From contig JAICJM010000198.1 in the NCBI GenBank assembly GCA_025928435.1, forward strand, positions 1 through 7,097: DNA of 7,097 nt, read 5' to 3'. A program made the position numbers and the translations under genes. Below the pieces are notes generated by a model. The model was not told the DNA's origin. It searched no databases and worked only from the letters and a program-made list of their open reading frames with translations. This DNA comes from Thermoleophilia bacterium. Lineage in GTDB: Bacteria; Actinomycetota; Thermoleophilia; Gaiellales; JAICJC01. The first letter of the stretch is position 1. Each line of letters opens with the position of its first letter. Of the stretch, positions 1 to 7,097 are shown one piece after another.

Positions 1-463
1 ACGCGGGTCGCGCGTGCGCATGGTCGTCTCCGAGCTGCGCGGTGAGAAGATCGACATCATCCCGTGGAACGACGAGCCCGCCCGGTTCGTCGCCAAGGCG
101 CTCGCCCCCGCCAAGGTGCGCGAGGTGTACGTCGACGACGAGAACCGCCAGGCGACCGTGGTCGTGCCCGACGGCGAGCTCTCGCTCGCGATCGGCAAGG
201 AGGGACAGAACGCCCGCCTCGCCCATCGCCTGACCGGATGGCGGATCGACATCGTCGGCGAGACCGAGTACTACACCGACGACTCCGACCAGCCCTACAC
301 GGGCGCCGACGGCGAGGAGGACGAGTTCCCGGGCCGCTGCATCGCGGTCACGTCGTCCGGCAAGCGCTGCCCCAACCAGGCCCTCGAGGGGAGCCGCTAC
401 TGCGGCGTCCCGGCCCATGTCGCGCTGGCCGCGGCCGAGGAGGGGCGCGCGCCGTCGCGGTGA
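1..463 (+). CDS. nusA: Transcription elongation/termination factor NusA, C-terminal part (5' end outside window)
   Basis: This is the 3' end of nusA. The frame is open from base 2, so the GTG at 14 is an internal codon and not the start. The visible protein begins in the late KH region ([18 protein letters not shown], followed by FVAKALAPA). It continues through the second KH domain with its [23 protein letters not shown] signature. In the NusA family these KH modules bind nascent RNA at RNA polymerase during pausing, termination and antitermination. The E. coli-type acidic repeats are absent. After an acidic linker (TDDSDQ...GEEDE) the protein ends in a Cys/His-rich tail, described separately. 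The TGA stop overlaps the GTG of ylxR, so the two genes are probably translationally coupled. The family call is very secure; the promoter and N-terminal domain lie upstream of the window. Confidence 0.96.
   Translation, partial: RGSRVRMVVSELRGEKIDIIPWNDEPARFVAKALAPAKVREVYVDDENRQATVVVPDGELSLAIGKEGQNARLAHRLTGWRIDIVGETEYYTDDSDQPYTGADGEEDEFPGRCIAVTSSGKRCPNQALEGSRYCGVPAHVALAAAEEGRAPSR
338..418 (+). other. Cys/His zinc-finger-like motif at the NusA C-terminus
   Basis: Within the nusA frame the codons give C-x9-C-x10-C-x4-H: Cys at 338-340, 368-370 and 401-403, and His at 416-418. The core wording ([14 protein letters not shown], then [10 protein letters not shown]) resembles the small 'C-x-A-x-T-x-x-G-x-x-C ... 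YC-x-x-H' putative zinc motif seen as a terminal appendage on unrelated bacterial proteins (DUF5763-like). Metal binding is inferred from ligand spacing only. The usual spacing before the His is two residues; here it is four (GVPA), so the His may not be the real fourth ligand. Confidence 0.6.
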
Positions 464-732
464 GCGCCCCGGTGCGCCAGTGCGCCGGCTGCGGCCGGCG
501 CAGGCCGCAGCGCGAGCTGGTGCGGATCGGGATCTCGGAGGGCGAGCTCGTGGTCGACGCCGACCGCCGCCTGCCCGGGCGTGGGACCTACCTGTGCCCG
601 GACGGCGGGTGCGTTGCGCAGGCGGTCAGGCGGGGCGCGATCCCAAGAAGGCTACGATGTCCGGTGAGGGTGCCGCCCGACCTGGAGGCGCGGGTGGCAG
701 TTGAGCGGCATGATGCCGCATGGGAGGATTGA
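460..732 (+). CDS. ylxR: YlxR/RnpM family RNA-binding protein
   Basis: A 90-residue protein with the YlxR signature: Cys8-x2-Cys11 at the start (CAGCGRRRP), the ELVRI strand, then [11 protein letters not shown] at residues 38-48 and a basic helix ([15 protein letters not shown]). YlxR proteins are small RNA-binding proteins encoded between nusA and infB. The Bacillus subtilis member (RnpM) modulates RNase P. Two further cysteines (46 and 51) could complete a four-Cys cluster with 8 and 11, but metal binding is only a guess. The GTG at 460 is chosen because it overlaps the nusA stop as GTGA; the purine-rich GAGGAGGGG at 437-445 is too far upstream to be a good Shine-Dalgarno, so coupling to nusA is likely. 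A second GTG at 472 would leave only three residues before Cys8. The gene ends seven bases before infB. Confidence 0.93.
   Translation: MSAPVRQCAGCGRRRPQRELVRIGISEGELVVDADRRLPGRGTYLCPDGGCVAQAVRRGAIPRRLRCPVRVPPDLEARVAVERHDAAWED
481..502 (+). repeat. 9-bp perfect inverted repeat near the start of ylxR
   Basis: The left arm TGCGCCGGC (481-489) and right arm GCCGGCGCA (494-502) are perfect reverse complements separated by a four-base loop, TGCG. In the mRNA this would be a very stable GC hairpin beginning 21 bases after the first base of the ylxR start codon. No U-tract follows, so it is not an intrinsic terminator. It overlaps the codons for the CxxC and Arg-rich segment, so codon constraint at this GC content could also produce it. 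Confidence 0.6.
722..727 (+). promoter_or_regulatory. Shine-Dalgarno sequence for infB
   Basis: GGGAGG lies 12 bases before the ATG at 740. The spacing is longer than ideal, but it is the best anti-SD match near the infB start. It favours the ATG at 740 over upstream in-frame candidates (TTG 701, ATG 710 and ATG 713), all of which lie inside ylxR and before this site. Confidence 0.5.
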
Positions 733-739
733 CGGGTAC

Positions 740-2727
<1,988 letters not shown>

Positions 2728-2731
<4 letters not shown>

Positions 2732-4197
2732 GCCAAGCGCGACCGGGTGAAGACGTGCCGGAGGGCCGTCTCGTCGCCCGGATCGGAGAGCAGCACCACC
2801 TCGTCGCCGGGCTCGAGCACGAGCGAGCCGCGCGGCTGCTCCGTGCGCCCGGCCCTCACGACGAGCGCCACCCAGGTGCCCTCGCCGATCGGGAGGTCGC
2901 GGATCCGGCGGCCGGCCGCCGTCGCCCCGGGCGCGACCGTGAGCCGCACGACGCCCTCCGGCTCGTGCCGCAGGGGGATCCTCAGCGCGAACCCGCGCGG
3001 CCGCCGCCGCACCGTCATCGGCACGCGCAGCAGGCTCGCGAGCGGCTCGAGCGCGAGCCCCTGCGCCACGACGGACACCGCGACGACGACGAATACGAGC
3101 CGGTAGATCAGGCGCGAATCGGGCACGCCCTCCAGCACCACGAGGGCGGCGAGCAGGATCGGGACGGCGCCCTTGAACCCCGTCAGGCCGATGAACAGCT
3201 TTTCCCCGCGGCGCATCTTCTCGGCCGCGAGCAGCGGGTAGACGGCCAGCGGGCGCACGACCAGTACGAGGACCGCTGCCATGCCGACGCCGTAGCCGAA
3301 CGTCGACCAGCTGATGTTGTAGAGATGGACGGTGAGGCCGAGGGCCGCGAAGACCACGATCTCGCCCAGCGACCCGAGCGCCTCGTGGAACCGCTCGATC
3401 TCACCCTTGAACGGCATCCGGGCGTCGCCGATCCACACGCCCGCAACGAAGACCGCCAGAAAACCCGAGCCGTGCAGCAGGGTCGCGCCGCCGTAGATCA
3501 GCACGGCGATCGCGAGCGTCCGGACCGGGTAGAGGCCCTGGCGCGGCAAGGGCGTCCGCCGCATCGCCCGCACGAGCAGCAGCGCGCCGACGATGCCGAC
3601 CGCCGCCCCGACGGCCATCTCGATCACGATGTCGGCGGCGCCGCCCCAGCCGGACGCACCGGTGGTGGCGTGGTCGGCGAGCGCGATGACGATCGCGATC
3701 GCGACCGGGTCGTTGGCGCCGGCCTCGCCCTCGAGGATGGTCGCGACCCGGCCGCCGACGTCGCGCCGGGCGAGCACCGAGAACATCACCGCCGGGTCGG
3801 TCGGCGCGAGCGCGGCCCCGATGATGGCGGCGGTCGTCCACGACACGGGCAGGATGGCCTGGGCGGCGAGGGTCCCGAGCCCGGCCGTAAGGAAAGTCCC
3901 GACGATGCCGAGCAGGGCGATCGGGCGGATCGACGGCCGCAGCCGGCGCCAGCCCACCTGGATCCCGCCGTCGAACAGGATCGCGATCAGGGCCGCGACC
4001 CCGATCCGCTCGACGTCGCGGGTCGACACCGGAGCCGAGAGGCTCGTGAAGACGTCAGAGATCCCCGCGGCGGCGATCAGAAAGACGACAGGGGCGGGCA
4101 CGCGGAGGCGGGCCGTGAGGCGCGTCGAGACCAGCGCCAGCAGCAGCCCGCCGGCCACCACCGTGAGCACGACGGCGAAGTCCTGAAGCTCGTCCAT
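2728..4197 (-). CDS. CPA1-family Na+ or K+/H+ antiporter with C-terminal RCK_C (TrkA_C) domain
   Basis: A 489-residue integral membrane protein, probably exchanging monovalent cations for protons (NhaP2/CvrA-like potassium/proton antiporter group). Residues 1-390 contain about a dozen hydrophobic segments. They include the CPA1 core: APTDPAVMFSVL (131-142) and EGEAGANDPVAI (156-167) with the Asn162-Asp163 pair typical of electroneutral exchangers, and a later FKGAVPILLA segment (341-350). After the basic stretch VRRRPRG (396-402), residues of about 411-487 resemble an RCK_C domain (VRLTVAPGATAAGRRIRDLP, then LEPGDEVVLLSDP), a cytosolic ligand-sensing module on K+ transporters. The ATG at 4197 is chosen because the first membrane helix begins a few residues later. 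An in-frame ATG at 4236 would add 13 non-hydrophobic residues. No strong Shine-Dalgarno precedes it. The gene sits in reverse orientation within the nusA-ribF locus. The transported ion cannot be read from sequence. Confidence 0.92.
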
Positions 4198-4246
4198 TCC
4201 CGAGGGTTCTAGTGGATCGGCGCCCTCCGATACCATCCGGACGGCG
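4198..4246. promoter_or_regulatory. Divergent intergenic region, probable promoters for the DUF503-rbfA-truB block and the antiporter
   Basis: This 49-base gap is the largest non-coding stretch in the window. It must hold the antiporter promoter unless that gene is transcribed from within DUF503, and it is the natural site for a promoter of the right-hand block. On the + strand TACCAT (4231-4236) matches the TAnnnT form of the -10 box and ends 10 bases before the DUF503 ATG. On the - strand TAGAAC (4211-4206) ends 8 bases before the antiporter ATG. No convincing -35 box is seen for either. Neither start has a good Shine-Dalgarno, so short-leader or leaderless messages would fit. The promoter calls are inference from short, weak matches. 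Confidence 0.35.
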
Positions 4247-4564
4247 ATGGCGGCGGGTTTCGTGGGCATCCTCAGCTTCGAACTGCACCTGCCGGACGGC
4301 GGGTCGCTGAAGGGCAAGCGCCGCCATCTCCTGCACACGAAGGCGCAGCTCGAGCGCCGCTTCGGCGCGTCCGTGGCCGAGGTCGACTACCACGACCGCT
4401 GGCAGCGCTCGCGCCTCACGATGGCGATCGTCCGGCGCGAGCACGGAAGCGTCCAGCAGGCCCTGATGGACGCCGAGCGGTACCTGAGCATGCAGGAGTA
4501 CGAGCTCGTCAGCTCGACGCGCACCGTACTCTCGGTCGAGAGCGACGTGCCGGTGAGGATCTAG
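4247..4564 (+). CDS. ylxP: DUF503 (YlxP-like) family protein
   Basis: A 105-residue protein of the DUF503 family, the small conserved protein encoded between infB and rbfA in Bacillus (YlxP) and many actinobacteria. Visible hallmarks are an N-terminal beta-strand (FVGILSFELHLPDGGSLKGKRR, residues 5-26), the LKxKRR motif, the central SVAEVDYHDRWQRSRLTMAIV segment with the conserved EVD and WQR, and a helix leading to a final beta-strand. The family is thought to be a small alpha/beta fold; its molecular role is not established, although context ties it to ribosome biogenesis. It is the first gene of the right-hand + strand block, starts at ATG 4247 without a clear Shine-Dalgarno, and stops two bases before the next start codon, so it is co-transcribed with rbfA. 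Confidence 0.9.
   Translation: MAAGFVGILSFELHLPDGGSLKGKRRHLLHTKAQLERRFGASVAEVDYHDRWQRSRLTMAIVRREHGSVQQALMDAERYLSMQEYELVSSTRTVLSVESDVPVRI
4555..4560 (+). promoter_or_regulatory. Ribosome binding site for the rbfA-phosphoesterase ORF
   Basis: GAGGAT sits 6 bases before the GTG at 4567, inside the last codons of the DUF503 gene. It supports GTG 4567 as the start rather than the in-frame ATG at 4582 (residue 6), which would still leave most of the RbfA domain but has no comparable site at this spacing. Confidence 0.5.
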
Positions 4565-4566
4565 TC

Positions 4567-5943
4567 GTGCCGGCCGAGCGCATGCGGCGGGTGAACGAGG
4601 TGCTGCGCGAGGTGCTCGCCGACGGGGTCGAGGCGCTCGGCGACCCGGGCCTCGGGTTCGTGACGGTGACGGCCGTCAGGGCGGCGCCCGACCTGTCGCA
4701 GGCGTCGGTCTTCGTGAGCGTGCTGGGGGCCGAGAAGCGCCGGGCGCGCTCGCTGCGCGCGCTCGAGCGGGCCCACGGCGTGCTCCAGGCGCGGATCGCG
4801 CGGGAGTTGCACCTCAAGCGTACCCCGCAGCTTTCCTTCCACTATGATGAGACTCTCGACCAGGCCATGCGGCTCGAGCAGCTGATTCGCCGTGAGCACG
4901 AGCTGGTCGAGCCTGACTCCGGAATGACCGACATCGCCCTCGAAAACGACCTCGCGGCCGTGGTCGCCGCGCTCGCTGCGGCCGATCGCGTGCTCATCGC
5001 GACCCACGAGAACCCCGACGGCGACGCGATCGGCTCGATGGCCGCCGCGGCGGGCGCGATCCGCTCGCTGGGCAAGGAGGTGCGGACGTACCTCGAGCCG
5101 GAGTCGACGATCCCGCACGAGGTCGCGTTCCTCGATACGGACGGGCTCGAGCGCACCCTCGATCCCGACTCGCTCGAGGGCTGGACGCTGCTCGCGCTGG
5201 ACTGCGGCAACGAGCGCCGCCTCGGCGCCCAGCACCCCGACCTGCTCTCGCGCTGCTCGCCGGTGATCGACGTCGACCACCACCACGACAACAGCCGGTT
5301 CGGAGGCGTGAACCTGATCGACGGCACCGCCTCGTCGACGGCCGAGATCCTGGTGCGGATCTTCGACGGCCTCGGGGTCGAGATGACGCCGGCGGTCGCG
5401 GAGGCGCTCTACGTCGGCCTCGTGACCGACACCGGGCGGTTCCAGTACCGCACGACGAGCCCCGCTGCGCTGCGCCTGGGGGCGCGCCTGGTCGAGTCCG
5501 GCGTCGACGTGCACAAGATCTTCGAGCGGGTGTTCGAGAGCATCCAGCCGGGCAAGCTGCGGCTGCTCGGACGTGTGATCGACCACGCGGTGCCCTACTG
5601 CGACGGGCGCCTCCTGATCTCGCACGTGACCCGTGACGACCTCGCCCTCGTCGAGGGCGACGAGGCCACCACCGAGGGCCTGATCGACCACCTGCGGGCC
5701 GTCGAGGGCGTGCAGGTCGCGGGCCTGATCCGCGAGCAGGTGCCGCTCGCCGACGGCAGCATCACTCCGAACCGGGTGTCCCTGCGCTCGCGCGGGCTGA
5801 TCGACGTCTCGGTCATCGCGCGCCTCTCGAACGGCGGGGGGCACAAGCAGGCGGCCGGGTTCTCCCATCCGGGGAGCGTGGACGACATCCGCGGGTTCAT
5901 CGTGTCGGAGGTCAGCGCCCAGCTCGCCGAGCCGGCCGCGTAG
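4567..5943 (+). CDS. rbfA-nrnA: RbfA fused in frame to NrnA/CnpB-type DHH-DHHA1 phosphoesterase
   Basis: One uninterrupted 458-codon frame encodes two proteins that are normally separate. Residues 1 to about 113 are RbfA, the KH-like 30S maturation factor (MRRVNEVLREVLAD, DPGLGFVTVTAVR.APDLSQASVFVSV, RTPQLSFHYDETLDQAMRLEQLI). After a six- to ten-residue linker, residues of about 123-458 are a DHH/DHHA1 phosphoesterase. Its motif I is HENPDGDAIGS (Asp151 and Asp153), motif II Asp212 in LALDCG, motif III VDHHHDN (Asp237-His238-His239), motif IV Asp288 in VTDTGRF, and the DHHA1 motif GGGHKQAAG starts at 423. All metal-binding motifs are present. Relatives degrade nanoRNA and pAp (Bacillus NrnA) or c-di-AMP and pApA (mycobacterial CnpB, encoded next to rbfA). 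The natural substrate here is not determined by sequence. An internal ATG at 4924 (codon 120) could give a free phosphoesterase but lacks a visible Shine-Dalgarno. A base-call indel must be excluded. Confidence 0.93.
   Translation: MPAERMRRVNEVLREVLADGVEALGDPGLGFVTVTAVRAAPDLSQASVFVSVLGAEKRRARSLRALERAHGVLQARIARELHLKRTPQLSFHYDETLDQAMRLEQLIRREHELVEPDSGMTDIALENDLAAVVAALAAADRVLIATHENPDGDAIGSMAAAAGAIRSLGKEVRTYLEPESTIPHEVAFLDTDGLERTLDPDSLEGWTLLALDCGNERRLGAQHPDLLSRCSPVIDVDHHHDNSRFGGVNLIDGTASSTAEILVRIFDGLGVEMTPAVAEALYVGLVTDTGRFQYRTTSPAALRLGARLVESGVDVHKIFERVFESIQPGKLRLLGRVIDHAVPYCDGRLLISHVTRDDLALVEGDEATTEGLIDHLRAVEGVQVAGLIREQVPLADGSITPNRVSLRSRGLIDVSVIARLSNGGGHKQAAGFSHPGSVDDIRGFIVSEVSAQLAEPAA
4921..4927 (+). 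other. RbfA/phosphoesterase junction with relic-like ATGA
   Basis: At the linker, ATG 4924 is in frame with both halves and corresponds to where a separate DHH gene would begin. The same bases read ATGA, the classic stop/start overlap, but the TGA (4925-4927) is in the frame one base later than the RbfA frame used here. A one-base change upstream in the linker would recreate two separate overlapping genes. This suggests, as inference, that the fusion arose (or appears) through a small indel at an ancestral ATGA overlap. Confidence 0.5.
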
Positions 5944-5952
5944 CGGCGGGCC

Positions 5953-6807
5953 ATGCCCGAGGTCACCGGCCTCCTCCTCGTCGACAAGCCCGCCGGGCAA
6001 TCGTCCTTCGGGGTGCTGCGCGGGCTGCGTCCCGCACTCGGGCGCAAGCTGGGGCATGCCGGGACGCTCGACCCCTTCGCGACCGGGCTCCTGCTCGTGG
6101 TGGCCGGCCGGGCCACGCGGCTCGCGACCTACCTCTCCGGCCTGGACAAGGGGTATGACGCCGTGGTGCAGTTCGGCGCCGTCTCGACGACCCTCGACCC
6201 CGAGGGCGAGATCACGACCGGCGGGCCTCCGACCGACGCCTCCGCCGTCGCCGCCGCGGCTGCCGGGCTCGTCGGCGAGATCGTGCAGGCGGTGCCCGCG
6301 GCCTCGGCGGTGAAGGTCGACGGCGAGCGCGCCTACGCGCGCATGCGCCGGGGCGAGGCGGTGGAGCCGCCGCCGCGGCGGGTGACGATCCACGGGCTCG
6401 ACGTGCGCGGGTTCGACGCGGAGTCGCAGCGGGCCGCGATCGCAGTGCGCTGCTCGAAGGGCACCTACGTGCGCCAGCTGGCGGCCGACCTGGGGGCGGC
6501 GACCGGCGCCGGCGCCTACTGCCTCGAGCTGCGGCGCACGCACGTCGGCCGCTTCGAGCTGGCCGACGCCGGCACGCCGGACGAGGTCGCGCGCGACCCG
6601 CTCGGGCGCTGGTACCGCTCCGCCGCCGACGCCCTCCCGCACCTGCCGGCGCGGGATCTCGACGACGCCGAGCAGCGCGACGTCTCCCACGGCCGGGCGC
6701 TGCGGCGGCAAGGCGAGGAAGGCTTCACCCGCCTCGTCCATGAAGGCGAGCTGCGCGCCGTCGCCGAGCCGCGCGGGGAGCGCCTCCAGCCGGTGGTGGT
6801 GCTGTGA
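5953..6807 (+). CDS. truB: tRNA pseudouridine(55) synthase TruB
   Basis: TruB converts U55 to pseudouridine in the T-loop of tRNAs. The 284-residue protein opens with GLLLVDKPAG (6-15) and carries the catalytic motif GHAGTLDPFATG, with the presumed nucleophile Asp40. The SAVKVDGERAYARMRRGE segment (target binding) and RCSKGTYVRQLAADLG follow, matching the family's conserved CSKGTYIR-LA-DLG block. The C-terminal 70 or so residues (LPARDLDDAEQRDVSHGRAL onward) form the short actinobacterial-type C-terminal domain. One oddity is Gln-Ser-Ser at 16-18 where most members have Trp-Thr-Ser. The ATG is nine bases after the previous stop with only a weak GGCGGG upstream, consistent with translation from the same transcript. 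Its TGA overlaps the ribF start. Confidence 0.97.
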   Translation: MPEVTGLLLVDKPAGQSSFGVLRGLRPALGRKLGHAGTLDPFATGLLLVVAGRATRLATYLSGLDKGYDAVVQFGAVSTTLDPEGEITTGGPPTDASAVAAAAAGLVGEIVQAVPAASAVKVDGERAYARMRRGEAVEPPPRRVTIHGLDVRGFDAESQRAAIAVRCSKGTYVRQLAADLGAATGAGAYCLELRRTHVGRFELADAGTPDEVARDPLGRWYRSAADALPHLPARDLDDAEQRDVSHGRALRRQGEEGFTRLVHEGELRAVAEPRGERLQPVVVL

Positions 6808-7097
6808 TCGTGCGCCAGAGCCTGGCGGACGTCCCGCCGGGCGAGCGCGCCGTCGCGCTCGGGAGCTTCGACGGCGTCCACCGCGGCCACCAGGCCGTGA
6901 TCTCAAACGCCGTCGCCGAGGCGGAGGCGCGCGGCCTCAGGTCGGCCGTGATCACGTTCCACCCGCCGCCGATCGCGGTGCTGCGGCCGGACGTCCAGCT
7001 GGTGCAGCTCTCGACGCTCAGCCGCCGCGCCGCGCTGGTCGCCGAGCTCGGCGTCGACGAGCTCGTCATCCTGCGCTTCGACCGGGCCTTCGCAGGC
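6804..7097 (+). CDS. ribF: Bifunctional riboflavin kinase/FAD synthetase RibF, N-terminal part (cut by window end)
   Basis: The first 98 codons of ribF, which makes FMN from riboflavin and then FAD. The N-terminal FAD synthetase (nucleotidyltransferase) domain is recognised by VALGSFDGVHRGHQAVI (17-33), containing the GxFDGxHxGH nucleotide-binding motif, then the strand SAVITFHPPPIAVLRPD and the segment QLSTLSRRAALVAELGVDELVILRFD. The common TFDPHP motif appears here as TFHPPP (51-56), a variant of unknown effect. The GTG at 6804 is chosen because it overlaps the truB stop as GTGA and gives the expected N-terminal length. A second GTG at 6810 is possible. No Shine-Dalgarno is seen at useful distance, so coupling to truB is likely. 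The kinase domain lies beyond the window. Confidence 0.95.
   Translation, partial: MIVRQSLADVPPGERAVALGSFDGVHRGHQAVISNAVAEAEARGLRSAVITFHPPPIAVLRPDVQLVQLSTLSRRAALVAELGVDELVILRFDRAFAG

Noticed and set aside
64..459. In-frame upstream extension of ylxR through nusA
   Set aside because: The frame is open but encodes an Arg-rich non-protein-like stretch over the NusA KH2 region. YlxR homology begins at the GTG at 460.
701..739. Upstream infB starts TTG 701 and ATG 710/713
   Set aside because: They lie inside ylxR and upstream of the GGGAGG at 722-727. ATG 740 follows the ylxR stop and has the better context, although this is not proven.
2732..2830. Possible intrinsic terminator after infB
   Set aside because: GC-rich self-complementary bits exist, but there is no stable stem followed by a T-tract on either strand.
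4233..4250. Inverted repeat CCATC...GATGG around the DUF503 start codon
   Set aside because: Only five base pairs, interrupted next to the stem, and expected by chance in this composition; not enough for an operator or riboswitch call.
4561..6906. 781-codon open frame on the - strand opposite rbfA-nrnA, truB and ribF
   Set aside because: It spans several clearly recognised + strand genes and has low-complexity Arg/His/Gly composition; a GC shadow frame.

Overview
This is a GC-rich, almost fully coding bacterial window. It carries the conserved nusA-infB-rbfA-truB translation and ribosome-maturation locus. The gene order (nusA, ylxR, infB, DUF503/ylxP, rbfA, DHH phosphoesterase, truB, ribF), the frequent GTG starts, the strong G/C third-position bias and the short IF-2 suggest an actinobacterium. 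A deep-branching lineage such as Thermoleophilia or Rubrobacteria is more likely than Streptomyces or Mycobacterium. This placement is inferred from layout and protein character, not from a search.

Layout: the left block on the + strand is the 3' end of nusA (1-463), ylxR/rnpM (460-732, overlapping nusA by GTGA) and infB (740-2731). A Na+ or K+/H+ antiporter with a C-terminal RCK_C (TrkA_C) domain then lies on the - strand (4197-2728). It ends tail-to-tail with infB through one shared CTAG. A 49-base divergent gap follows. The right block on the + strand is a DUF503 gene (4247-4564), a single ORF encoding RbfA joined in frame to a DHH/DHHA1 phosphoesterase (4567-5943), truB (5953-6807) and the start of ribF (6804-7097, cut by the window end).

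How the genes fit together: NusA (transcription elongation and termination), YlxR (RNA-binding, RNase P modulator in Bacillus), IF-2 (initiation), RbfA (30S maturation), the NrnA/CnpB-type phosphoesterase (nanoRNA, pAp or cyclic-dinucleotide turnover), TruB (tRNA psi55) and RibF (FMN/FAD synthesis) form the classical housekeeping cluster. The antiporter interrupts it in reverse orientation.

The least ordinary points are: (1) RbfA and the DHH phosphoesterase read as one uninterrupted frame; (2) the inverted antiporter has no room for a terminator at its convergent end; (3) an RCK_C transporter sits beside a phosphodiesterase of the family that hydrolyses c-di-AMP in mycobacteria; (4) NusA carries a Cys/His mini-domain at its C-terminus. 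I found no RNA gene, mobile element, CRISPR array or defence system. No non-coding stretch exceeds 49 bases.
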